From an uncultured Ruminococcus sp. (GTDB lineage: Bacteria > Bacillota > Clostridia > Oscillospirales > Ruminococcaceae): a stretch of 8,538 nucleotides of DNA. Positions 1 through 6,007 of the stretch are shown piece after piece. Each line of letters begins with the position of its first letter. The first letter of the stretch is position 1. The stretch is taken from NCBI GenBank assembly GCA_900553335.1, contig USCU01000038.1, positions 1 to 8,538 of the forward strand. The letters run 5' to 3'. The position numbers and the translations under genes are program-made. A model generated the notes under the pieces. The model had not been told where the DNA came from, did no database searches, and was given only the letters and a program-made list of their open reading frames with translations.

Positions 1-57
1 AATATATGGTGACATATATGAGGAGATATATTAGAAATTTATTGGGAGGTATTTGCT

Positions 58-1737
58 ATGATGACGGATATTGAAATTGCACAAAATGCAAAAATGCTGA
101 AAATTGCGGAGGTTGCAAAAAATTTAGGTGTAAGCGAAGAAGATATAGAACCTTACGGACACTATAAGGCAAAGCTTTCGGAGAGCCTTTTTAAAAAGAC
201 AGCGGATAAACCCGACGGAAAGCTCATATTAGTTACTGCAATTAACCCAACGCCTGCCGGTGAGGGAAAAACAACCATTTCCGTAGGACTTGCTGAGAGC
301 ATGGCTAAGATCGGAAAAAATGCTGTTTTGGCGTTGAGAGAACCGTCATTAGGACCTGTTTTCGGAATAAAGGGAGGAGCTGCAGGAGGCGGTTATGCTC
401 AGGTAGTTCCTATGGAGGATATAAACCTTCACTTTACCGGAGATATGCACGCTATTACGGCGGCTAATAACCTTCTTTGTGCGCTTATTGACAATCATCT
501 TCAGCAGGGAAATCCTCTTAGAATAGATCAGCGAAGAATCCTTTTTAAAAGATGTATGGACATGAACGATCGAGCTTTGAGATATATAAATGTCGGACTT
601 GGCGGAAAGATAAACGGAGTTCCGAGGGAGGACGGATTTAATATAACAGTTGCAAGCGAGATCATGGCGATATTGTGTCTTGCAAGCGACCTTGACGATC
701 TCAAAAAGCGGCTTGAAAGAATTCTTGTAGCATATGACCTTGACGGAAATCCGATATACGCTAAACAGCTAAAGGGCTGCGGAGCAATGACTGCGCTTTT
801 AAAAGATGCGCTTAAGCCGAATCTTGTTCAGACGCTTGAAAATACACCTGCTATTATGCACGGCGGACCTTTCGCAAATATTGCTCATGGCTGCAATTCG
901 GTAAGAGCAACAAAGCTTGCACTTAAGCTTGGAGATTACTGCATTACAGAGGCCGGCTTCGGAGCAGACCTCGGTGCAGAAAAGTTTTTAGACATTAAGT
1001 GCCGCTTTGCAGGTCTTTCTCCTGACTGCGTTGTGCTTGTTGCAACGATTCGTGCGCTTAAATACAACGGAGGTGTTGCAAAAACGGATTTGCAGGAGGA
1101 GAATGTAGAAGCGCTTAAAAGAGGAATAATAAATCTTCAGACTCACATAGAAAATATGCACAAGTACGGACTTCCTGTTGTTGTTGCGATAAACCGATTC
1201 CATACCGACACAGATGCGGAGATCGAGGTTATTAAGAGCTTCTGTAAGGATATGGGAGTGGAGGTTTCTCTCGCCGAGATATTTGCAAAAGGCGGTGAGG
1301 GAGGAACAGACCTTGCCGAAAAGGTTTGCAAAACTATTGAGCGTTGTGGTGGATGCCAGACAAACTTCAAGCCTATTTATGATGAAAAGCTTCCTATAAA
1401 GGAGAAGCTTGAGATTATCGCAAAGGAAATTTATCGTGCCGATGGAGTCGTTTTCACAGCTCAGGCTGAAAAATCTCTTAAGGAAATAAACTCTTTGGGA
1501 TTTTCCGATATTCCGGTTTGCGTTGCAAAAACGCAGTACTCGCTTTCTGACGACCCTGCAAAGCTCGGAAAACCGGAAAACTTTACCATAACAGTAAGAG
1601 ATTTGAGATTGTCGGCGGGAGCGGGCTTTGTTGTTGCACTTACAGGAGATATTATGACAATGCCCGGGCTTCCGAAAGTACCTGCGGCTGAGAAGATAGA
1701 CTGCGACAACGATGGATTTATCACGGGACTCTTTTAG
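58..1737 (+). CDS. fhs: Formate--tetrahydrofolate ligase (FTHFS)
   Basis: Cytoplasmic enzyme that joins formate to tetrahydrofolate with ATP, giving 10-formyl-THF for purine and one-carbon metabolism (and the Wood-Ljungdahl pathway where present). The 559 aa match the usual family length of about 555-560. Visible motifs: the P-loop TPAGEGKTT at residues 65-73; the first family signature [11 protein letters not shown] at 103-113; the second signature VASEIMAIL at 198-206; and the typical C-terminus with [14 protein letters not shown] and a final DGFITGLF. A ribosome binding site GGGAGGT at 44-50 precedes tandem ATG codons at 58 and 61; 58 gives a 7-base spacing, but 61 is also possible. It is the first gene of a five-gene run, with tsaE starting 30 bases after its stop. 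Only 57 bases of upstream sequence are present, so its promoter is not visible. Identity is very secure. Confidence 0.98.
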   Translation: MMTDIEIAQNAKMLKIAEVAKNLGVSEEDIEPYGHYKAKLSESLFKKTADKPDGKLILVTAINPTPAGEGKTTISVGLAESMAKIGKNAVLALREPSLGPVFGIKGGAAGGGYAQVVPMEDINLHFTGDMHAITAANNLLCALIDNHLQQGNPLRIDQRRILFKRCMDMNDRALRYINVGLGGKINGVPREDGFNITVASEIMAILCLASDLDDLKKRLERILVAYDLDGNPIYAKQLKGCGAMTALLKDALKPNLVQTLENTPAIMHGGPFANIAHGCNSVRATKLALKLGDYCITEAGFGADLGAEKFLDIKCRFAGLSPDCVVLVATIRALKYNGGVAKTDLQEENVEALKRGIINLQTHIENMHKYGLPVVVAINRFHTDTDAEIEVIKSFCKDMGVEVSLAEIFAKGGEGGTDLAEKVCKTIERCGGCQTNFKPIYDEKLPIKEKLEIIAKEIYRADGVVFTAQAEKSLKEINSLGFSDIPVCVAKTQYSLSDDPAKLGKPENFTITVRDLRLSAGAGFVVALTGDIMTMPGLPKVPAAEKIDCDNDGFITGLF

Positions 1738-1753
1738 ATCTAAAATGTCAAAA

Positions 1754-1760
1754 CGGAGGA
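1754..1760 (+). promoter_or_regulatory. Ribosome binding site fixing the TTG start of tsaE
   Basis: CGGAGGA lies 7 bases before the TTG at 1768. No ATG or GTG in frame sits closer to the conserved N-terminus, so this site decides the non-ATG start. Confidence 0.75.
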
Positions 1761-1767
1761 GTATCTT

Positions 1768-2208
1768 TTGATATACACAACACATTCTGCTGACGAAACT
1801 ATAGCTTTAGGAGAACAGATAGGACGAAAACTCTTAAAAGGTGATGTGATTGCGTTTAAGGGCGATTTGGGCGCAGGTAAAACGACAATTACAAGGGGAA
1901 TCAGCATTGGACTCGGCTTAGGAGATAACGTTACTAGTCCTACTTTTTCTCTTGTAAACGAATACAGGGGAAAAGAAAAATCTCTTATTCACTTTGATAT
2001 GTACAGGATTTTGAACTCCGATGATATTGAGCTTACAGGCTTTTGGGATTACATCGAGGAGGGCTGTATTCTTGCAGTTGAGTGGAGTGAAAATATAAGC
2101 GATGTAATACCGAAAAATTCTGTGATTATAAGCATTAAGCGAACAGGCGACAATATAAGAGAAATAGAAATTATTGGAGATGAAAGATTTGACGATACTC
2201 GGAATTGA
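1768..2208 (+). CDS. tsaE: tRNA t6A37 biosynthesis ATPase TsaE
   Basis: ATPase partner of TsaB-TsaD in making N6-threonylcarbamoyladenosine at position 37 of ANN-decoding tRNAs. The 146 aa are normal for the family. Seen: Walker A GDLGAGKTT at residues 32-40, the switch-like TSPTF at 56-60, HFDMYR at 75-80 and VEWSE at 104-108, all in the family order. The start is TTG (1768), supported by the ribosome binding site at 1754-1760; the protein then opens MIYTTHSADET, as expected. It follows fhs by 30 bases and overlaps tsaB by 20 bases, so the two are probably translationally coupled and expressed together. In many Firmicutes tsaE-tsaB is followed by rimI and tsaD; here proB follows directly, so those two would lie elsewhere. 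Confidence 0.96.
   Translation: MIYTTHSADETIALGEQIGRKLLKGDVIAFKGDLGAGKTTITRGISIGLGLGDNVTSPTFSLVNEYRGKEKSLIHFDMYRILNSDDIELTGFWDYIEEGCILAVEWSENISDVIPKNSVIISIKRTGDNIREIEIIGDERFDDTRN
2176..2182 (+). promoter_or_regulatory. Ribosome binding site that decides the tsaB start
   Basis: GGAGATG inside the end of tsaE. The GGAG at 2176-2179 is 9 bases from the TTG at 2189, a good spacing. The alternative ATG at 2180 would directly touch this GGAG and has no Shine-Dalgarno of its own further upstream. The TTG start gives MTILGIETS, which aligns with the usual TsaB N-terminus (M-x-I-L-A-I-D-T-S). Confidence 0.65.
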
Positions 2209-2869
2209 AACTTCCGGAAAGGTAGCGAGCGTTGCAATATTTAAAGAAAACTGTGTTTTGTACGCTGAAACCGTTTTTACAACGCTTACCCACTCACAGA
2301 CTTTGATACCTATGTGCGAAAGAGCTGTAAATGGTGCAGGAATTCCATTTTCAGAGATTGACAGAATTGCCGTAAGTGAAGGGCCGGGAAGCTACACAGG
2401 TCTTAGAATAGGAATTGCTGCCGTTAAGGGTATGTGTTTAAAAGATGAGATACTGACATCGGGAGTATCAACTCTTAAGGCTATGGCGTATAATCTGCTT
2501 CCGTATGAGGGGGTTATCCTGTGCGTTATGAAGGCAAGGGAAAACATAGCGTATTTTGGAATCTATAGATCTGATGGCAAGAATATTGAAACAGTATGTA
2601 ATGATTCAGTTTCACAAATAGATGAAATAGAGCGTATCGTAAACAAACTAGGTGAAAAAACGATAGTTGTCGGAGATTGGGCTGAATTTATAAAAGAAGA
2701 GCTTTTTGCGGATGATGAAAAAATTATCTTAGCTCCTACCGATAAGCTTTTACAGGACGCTAAGGGAGTTTGTCTAGCGGCTGTGGCTGAAAACAAATTT
2801 TATCCTGCAAGTGAGCTTAACGCTAAATACTTACAAATTACAAAGGCTGAAAAGGACAGATTAAAATAA
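2189..2869 (+). CDS. tsaB: tRNA t6A37 biosynthesis protein TsaB
   Basis: Inactive ASKHA-fold paralogue of TsaD that scaffolds the TsaB-TsaD-TsaE complex for t6A tRNA modification. The protein is 226 aa from the preferred TTG start, close to the family's roughly 230. Seen: N-terminal ILGIETS (residues 3-9), HSQ at 35-37, and the hallmark SEGPGSYTGLRIG at about 63-75. Starts at 2174 (TTG) or 2180 (ATG) would add 5 or 3 residues, but only 2189 has a well-spaced ribosome binding site. The first 20 bases overlap tsaE. The stop TAA (2867-2869) directly abuts the ATG of proB with no spacer, suggesting that terminating ribosomes restart on proB. The C-terminal half is divergent, as is usual for TsaB. 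Confidence 0.95.
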   Translation: MTILGIETSGKVASVAIFKENCVLYAETVFTTLTHSQTLIPMCERAVNGAGIPFSEIDRIAVSEGPGSYTGLRIGIAAVKGMCLKDEILTSGVSTLKAMAYNLLPYEGVILCVMKARENIAYFGIYRSDGKNIETVCNDSVSQIDEIERIVNKLGEKTIVVGDWAEFIKEELFADDEKIILAPTDKLLQDAKGVCLAAVAENKFYPASELNAKYLQITKAEKDRLK

Positions 2870-3652
2870 ATGTATACTAAAAATAAAAAAAGAATCGTAA
2901 TAAAGCTCGGAACATCGACGCTTACTCATAAAACAGGCAGGCTCAATATAAGAAGAGTTGAAAAGCTTGTAAAAGTTATTGCTGATATAAAAAATTCAGG
3001 ACTTGACGTTATACTTGTTTCCTCCGGTTCAATAGGACTGGGAATGGGAAAGCTTGGACTTACAACTCGTCCTTCTGACACACCGACAAAGCAGGCTTGT
3101 GCTGCTGTCGGACAATGCGAGCTTATGTATATGTACGACAAGATGTTTTCGGATTATAATCTCGTTGTTGCTCAGCTTTTGCTCACAAAGTATATTCTGC
3201 TTGAGGAGCGCAGAAAAAACGTAGAAAACGCCATGGGAAAGCTTCTTGAAAAAGGCGTTATACCGATCGTCAACGAAAATGATACGGTAGCAATAGATGA
3301 GCTTGAGCTTGAAATGGGCGAGAACGACTCGCTTGCAGCAACGGTAGCAACAATTGCAGGAGCGGATTTGCTTATTATTCTAAGTGATATAGACGGACTT
3401 TATGATAAAAACCCAAATGAGAATCCTGATGCGAATCTTATACCTGTAGTAAGCGAGATAACCGATGAGCTTAGAAAAAACGCAGGAGGAGCAGGTTCGA
3501 GTTTAGGCAGAGGCGGAATGATAACAAAGCTTAATGCGGCGCAGATCGCAATGGAGGCGGGAATCGATATGGCTATTTTAAACGGAAATAATCCTGATTC
3601 TCTTTATGATCTGCTTGAAGGTAAAAAGATAGGAACATACTTTAAAGCATAA
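2870..3652 (+). CDS. proB: Glutamate 5-kinase, short form without PUA domain
   Basis: First step of proline synthesis: ATP-dependent phosphorylation of L-glutamate to gamma-glutamyl phosphate, which ProA then reduces. Amino-acid-kinase fold. Seen: IKLGTSTLT at residues 11-19, VSSGSIGLGMGKL at 50-62, AAVGQCELM at 78-86, PIVNENDTVA at 132-141, GENDSLAATVA at 150-160, LSDIDGLYDKNP at 171-182, and the ATP-site loop GRGGMITKL at 213-221. At 260 aa it ends after the kinase domain and lacks the C-terminal PUA domain of the roughly 367-aa E. coli enzyme; such kinase-only forms are known. ATG follows the tsaB stop with no gap, and only a weak AAAGGA lies about 13 bases upstream, so translation probably depends on coupling to tsaB. 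proA follows 32 bases later. Proline feedback inhibition is likely but not readable here. Confidence 0.97.
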   Translation: MYTKNKKRIVIKLGTSTLTHKTGRLNIRRVEKLVKVIADIKNSGLDVILVSSGSIGLGMGKLGLTTRPSDTPTKQACAAVGQCELMYMYDKMFSDYNLVVAQLLLTKYILLEERRKNVENAMGKLLEKGVIPIVNENDTVAIDELELEMGENDSLAATVATIAGADLLIILSDIDGLYDKNPNENPDANLIPVVSEITDELRKNAGGAGSSLGRGGMITKLNAAQIAMEAGIDMAILNGNNPDSLYDLLEGKKIGTYFKA

Positions 3653-3684
3653 TTAATTGTGAAGCTCATATAGGAGGTAAGGGT

Positions 3685-4953
3685 ATGGATTATATGATTA
3701 GCGGAGATTATATTGAACGAATCGGGAAAGCGGCGAAGCTTGCTTCAAAAAGCATATGCTCTGCGACAAGCTCTCAGAAAAACGATGCACTAAATGAGAT
3801 AGCTTATGCACTCAGAAAATGCAAGGACGCAGTTTTAGAAGCAAACAGCACAGATCTTTACCATGCAAGAGTAATTAAAATGAAAGAATCCCTTATTGAT
3901 CGTCTTACTCTTGACGAGGCGAGAATAGAGTCGATTGCAAATGCCTGTGAAAATCTAACAAAGCTGAGCGATCCTGTAGGAATGATAGATGAAGGATATG
4001 TTCGACCTAACGGCATGAGAATTACAAAAACAAGAGTGCCGATGGGCGTTGTCGGAATTATCTACGAAAGCCGCCCTAACGTTACGGTAGATGCTGCTTC
4101 TCTTTGCCTTAAAAGCGGAAACGCTGTTATTTTAAGGGGAGGAAAGGAAGCAAGTGAAACAAATAAGTGTCTTGTAAAAATAATGAGAGCGGCACTGAGC
4201 AGGGTAGGCTTTGACGAGGATATAATTCAGTATGTTGAAGATCCTGCAAGGGACGCTGTGATTTGTCTTATGAAGGCAAATGAGTATGTTGACGTATTGA
4301 TACCCAGAGGCGGAGCCGGACTTATAAACGCTGTTATTCAAAATGCAACCGTTCCGGTTATTCAGACGGGTGTTGGCAACTGTCATGTTTATGTCGATTC
4401 AACTGCTGACTTGAGAATGGCTGTTGATATTGTTGACAACGGTAAAACCTCTCGCCCAAGCGTATGCAACGCAATCGAAACCTGTCTTGTGCATAAAAGC
4501 GTTGCTGATGAGTTTTTGCCTAGACTTAAATCTCGTTTAGATAAATCAAATGTTGAGATAAGAGGATGCGATATAACAAAAATGATTTTGGGCGATGACG
4601 TTATTCCGGCAACTGATGAGGACTTTGAAACTGAGTTTTTGGATTATATTCTTGCAGTAAGAGTTGTTGATGATCTTGCTATGGCGATAGAGCATATTCA
4701 GAAGTATTCTACCGGTCACAGTGAATGTATCGTTACACAGTCGCTTTTTGCTGCGGAAACCTTTAAAAAGGAAATAGATGCGGCGGCTGTATATGTAAAC
4801 TGTTCGACACGGTTTACCGATGGAGAAGAGTTTGGACTTGGAGCTGAGATCGGAATATCCACTCAGAAGCTCCACGCAAGAGGACCAATGGGACTTAAGG
4901 AGCTTACTACGATAAAATATATTGTAGAGGGCGACGGACAGATAAGAGAATAA
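3685..4953 (+). CDS. proA: Glutamate-5-semialdehyde dehydrogenase (gamma-glutamyl phosphate reductase)
   Basis: Second step of proline synthesis: NADPH-dependent reduction of gamma-glutamyl phosphate to glutamate-5-semialdehyde, which cyclises to pyrroline-5-carboxylate for ProC. Aldehyde-dehydrogenase superfamily, 422 aa, normal length. Seen: YESRPNVTVDAASLCLKSGN at residues 127-146, RGGKEA at 151-156, IPRGGAGLI at 206-214, the catalytic cysteine C261 in RPSVCNAIET, and a C-terminal block with FGLGAEIGISTQKLHARGPM. The start ATG has a strong TAGGAGGT at 3671-3678 with a 6-base spacing; an in-frame ATG at 3694 is less well placed. It is the last gene of the run and is closed by the terminator at 4959-5005. 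No proC is in the window. Confidence 0.98.
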   Translation: MDYMISGDYIERIGKAAKLASKSICSATSSQKNDALNEIAYALRKCKDAVLEANSTDLYHARVIKMKESLIDRLTLDEARIESIANACENLTKLSDPVGMIDEGYVRPNGMRITKTRVPMGVVGIIYESRPNVTVDAASLCLKSGNAVILRGGKEASETNKCLVKIMRAALSRVGFDEDIIQYVEDPARDAVICLMKANEYVDVLIPRGGAGLINAVIQNATVPVIQTGVGNCHVYVDSTADLRMAVDIVDNGKTSRPSVCNAIETCLVHKSVADEFLPRLKSRLDKSNVEIRGCDITKMILGDDVIPATDEDFETEFLDYILAVRVVDDLAMAIEHIQKYSTGHSECIVTQSLFAAETFKKEIDAAAVYVNCSTRFTDGEEFGLGAEIGISTQKLHARGPMGLKELTTIKYIVEGDGQIRE

Positions 4954-4958
4954 AATGT

Positions 4959-5005
4959 AAAAACGCCTTGACCGATTAATTTAGGTCAAGGCGCTCTTTT
5001 TTTTT
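4959..5005. terminator. Bidirectional intrinsic terminator between proA and the rrf2 gene
   Basis: A perfect 10-bp stem, CGCCTTGACC (4964-4973) with GGTCAAGGCG (4984-4993), has a 10-base loop. On the + strand nine T follow at 4997-5005. On the - strand the AAAAA at 4959-4963 reads as a U run. It therefore serves both convergent units, ending proA from one side and the regulator from the other. Confidence 0.93.
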
Positions 5006-5008
5006 ATA

Positions 5009-5437
5009 TCATTCATCGACAAGTACTGTTTTTGGCTTATCAAGAATATCCTGAAGAGTAATTGAGTCTAGGTATTCGTTTATTACGTTCGATAATCCCT
5101 GCCAAACACCAAGCGTTATGCATTCAGATGCTCGCGGGCATTGATTTTCATCATCTTCAAGACAGGCAACGGGAACAAGCTTCCCCTCGGTTATTCTCAA
5201 AACATCTCCTACTGTATAGCTATTCGGAGATTTAGCAAGCATATAGCCACCTTGATATCCTCTGTTGGTTCTGAGCATATTTGATTTATTAAGCATTGGA
5301 ACTATTTGTTCTAGGTATTTCTTTGAAATGTTTTGTCTTTCAGCAATATCTTTTAGCGCAACATATCCGTCATTTTTATGATCGGCAAGATCGAGCATAA
5401 GTCTAAGCGCATATCTTCCCTTAGTTGATATTTTCAT
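5009..5437 (-). CDS. Rrf2-family transcriptional regulator (IscR/CymR-like) with three cysteines
   Basis: DNA-binding regulator of the Rrf2 family, whose members include IscR (Fe-S sensing), CymR (cysteine metabolism) and NsrR (NO). Length 142 aa, typical. Seen: N-terminal MKISTKGRYALRLMLDLA, a winged helix-turn-helix over about residues 1-80 with DIAERQNISKKYLEQI (30-45), and the wing RGYQGGYMLA (59-68). Three cysteines, C92, C100 and C106 (C-x7-C-x5-C), sit where IscR has its cluster ligands (C92, C98, C104 in E. coli), so Fe-S binding is plausible; classical CymR lacks this triad. The ribosome binding site AAGGAGA (5445-5451 on this strand) lies 7 bases from ATG. It is divergent from the leader-metY unit, suggesting that it senses sulfur or Fe-S status and controls metY and itself. 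That target is inferred. Too ambiguous for a gene symbol. Confidence 0.93.
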   Translation of the reverse strand: MKISTKGRYALRLMLDLADHKNDGYVALKDIAERQNISKKYLEQIVPMLNKSNMLRTNRGYQGGYMLAKSPNSYTVGDVLRITEGKLVPVACLEDDENQCPRASECITLGVWQGLSNVINEYLDSITLQDILDKPKTVLVDE

Positions 5438-5475
5438 ATTTAATTCTCCTTTAATATTTATATTAATTGCTGATT

Positions 5476-5501
5476 GTTAATTTCAAGTTAATACACAGTA
5501 T
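5476..5501. promoter_or_regulatory. Candidate operator overlapping the rrf2 promoter
   Basis: Two dyad elements sit at the -10 and just downstream: ATAC-ACA-GTAT (5491-5501), a perfect 4+4 dyad that covers most of the -10, and TTAA-N7-TTAA (5477-5491). Rrf2 proteins commonly repress their own promoters through sites in this position. No match to a specific published Rrf2 consensus is claimed, and AT-rich DNA yields such dyads by chance. Confidence 0.3.
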
Positions 5502-5525
5502 ATCACATATTGTTCTTTTTTTCAA
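5497..5525 (-). promoter_or_regulatory. Promoter of the Rrf2-family regulator
   Basis: Read on the - strand, TTGAAA (5525-5520) and TATACT (5502-5497) are separated by exactly 17 bases, a near-consensus sigma-A promoter. It lies about 60 bases upstream of the regulator's ATG. Confidence 0.7.
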
Positions 5526-5600
5526 TAGCGGAAAACGAAAAGCATATCTTTTTACTAGGAATTTTGTTTGACGGATTTTTGAAAGAATTTTCAAAACCTA

Positions 5601-5629
5601 TTGACAAAGTAGACTTTTTAGTGTAAAAT
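5601..5629 (+). promoter_or_regulatory. Strong sigma-A-type promoter of the leader-metY unit
   Basis: A perfect -35 TTGACA (5601-5606), a 17-base spacer and the -10 TAAAAT (5624-5629) predict a transcript start near 5636. The spacer contains ACT-N4-AGT (5613-5622), a possible half-site pair for the divergent Rrf2 regulator. The predicted transcript carries about 370 bases of leader before metY, far more than a plain 5' UTR. Confidence 0.8.
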
Positions 5630-5649
5630 ACAAAACATACCAAATATAT

Positions 5650-5668
5650 AGGTGTTATAAAAACACTT
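5650..5668 (+). other. Small hairpin or dyad just before the leader ORF ribosome binding site
   Basis: AGGTGTT (5650-5656) pairs with AACACTT (5662-5668) around a 5-base loop: 7 pairs, one of them G-T. It directly abuts GGAGGT at 5669-5674. It may be an RNA hairpin near the 5' end of the transcript or a DNA operator at about +15 to +33 for the divergent regulator; the sequence does not distinguish the two. Confidence 0.4.
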
Positions 5669-5681
5669 GGAGGTATTTTAT

Positions 5682-5744
5682 ATGAAAGCACAACTGCTCA
5701 GAATGATAAGGCACAATTTTAGAAACGGACGAATGTGCATATAG
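5682..5744 (+). CDS. 20-aa putative leader peptide upstream of metY, ending Arg-Met-Cys-Ile
   Basis: A small ORF encoding MKAQLLRMIRHNFRNGRMCI. It has excellent expression signals: the consensus promoter at 5601-5629, GGAGGT at 5669-5674 with a 7-base spacing, an ATG start and a TAG stop. The peptide is basic, with one cysteine. Its last sense codons are ATG-TGC-ATA (Met-Cys-Ile), in front of metY, which makes homocysteine, the precursor of methionine. These codons lie in the 5' arm of a predicted stem (5727-5780). This arrangement resembles amino-acid-responsive leader peptides, including the Cys-containing leaders known upstream of sulfur genes in Actinobacteria. I do not recognise this peptide as a named family. 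A translated cis-regulatory leader is the best reading; a free-acting small peptide is the alternative. Function is inferred. Confidence 0.65.
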   Translation: MKAQLLRMIRHNFRNGRMCI

Positions 5745-5780
5745 AGATTAGAGGCAAGGAGCTAGAAATATACACCGTCC
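5727..5780 (+). promoter_or_regulatory. Stem enclosing the Met-Cys-Ile-stop codons of the leader ORF
   Basis: GGACG (5727-5731) pairs with CGTCC (5776-5780). After a 3-base bulge, GTG (5735-5737) pairs with CAC (5773-5775) and, past one C-A mismatch, ATAT (5739-5742) pairs with ATAT (5768-5771). That is 12 pairs in all. A ribosome translating or stalled on the terminal Met-Cys codons would open this stem. Its large loop contains AGGAGCTA (5757-5764), which is complementary to 5878-5885. Confidence 0.45.
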
Positions 5781-5804
5781 AAAAATAAGAGATACAATTT
5801 TTTA

Positions 5805-5962
5805 AATCGGAGCCACGCTCTGCTTTGCTTGCAAGGAGCAGAGCGTGGCGTCTGATTGCAACCAGCGCCGGGAGCGTTAGCTCCTCAGGTTTTCAGTGGG
5901 AGATTATAGCTCCCACTGAAATTCTGAAATGGAACCGCCGCCTAAAGTGGCGGGGGACATTT
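5805..5962 (+). ncRNA. Structured leader RNA of metY: four successive hairpins, no recognised family
   Basis: A GC-rich block inside AT-rich intergenic DNA. Hairpin 1 (5805-5857): 20 pairs, two of them G-U wobbles, with one bulged G (5850) and a 12-base loop; the inner 12 bp, CCACGCTCTGCT with its complement, are perfect. Hairpin 2 (5860-5891): AACC with GGTT, an internal loop, then GGAGC-GTTA-GCTCC. Hairpin 3 (5892-5920): a perfect stem around TTCAGTGGGAG with a 7-base loop, directly abutting hairpin 2 and so able to stack on it. Hairpin 4 (5927-5962): AAATG with CATTT and CCGCC with GGCGG, separated by a purine-rich internal loop. No U run follows any of them, so they are not intrinsic terminators. 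Position between the leader ORF and metY suggests cis-regulation of translation or RNA stability. I recognise no SAM, T-box, cobalamin or other known class. A short palindromic insertion or a small RNA gene is an alternative. Confidence 0.5.
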
Positions 5963-6007
5963 GCGCTTAGGTTATATTAATTAGTTGAAGAAATGAGGTA
6001 AATTACA

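Noticed and set aside
2..19. ATATATG/CATATAT hairpin with a GTGA loop upstream of fhs
   Set aside because: Seven pairs closed by a GNRA-type loop, but six of the seven are A-T in an AT-rich stretch at the contig edge. Too little context to call it regulatory; no THF-riboswitch features are visible in the 57 bases present.
18..77. Short open frame from ATG at 18 overlapping the fhs start
   Set aside because: No ribosome binding site precedes it and it simply spans the fhs ribosome binding site in another frame.
988..1785. 265-codon open frame on the - strand inside fhs
   Set aside because: It lies antisense to a perfectly conserved fhs, its translation resembles no family, and it has no suitable expression signals; it is a shadow of fhs codon use.
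5503..5691. 62-codon open frame on the - strand in the intergenic region
   Set aside because: It runs through the two promoters and the leader ORF start, has low-complexity composition and no plausible ribosome binding site.
5805..5920. Hairpins in the metY leader as intrinsic terminators
   Set aside because: None is followed by a run of T on the + strand, and on the - strand the flanks also lack a suitable T run.
5924..5962. T-box-like TGGAACCGCC (5930-5939) upstream of metY
   Set aside because: It matches the core TGGNACCGC, but there is no recognisable Stem I with specifier loop, no AG-bulge/GA motif, no terminator after it and no adjacent AGGG-type helix. A strong leader ORF also occupies the upstream part. 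Best treated as a chance match within hairpin 4.
5745..6007. SAM-I, SAM-II or cobalamin riboswitch upstream of metY
   Set aside because: These classes are common before methionine genes, but I cannot find their conserved core sequences, and the consecutive hairpins do not form the required multi-way junction. A covariance-model scan would settle it.
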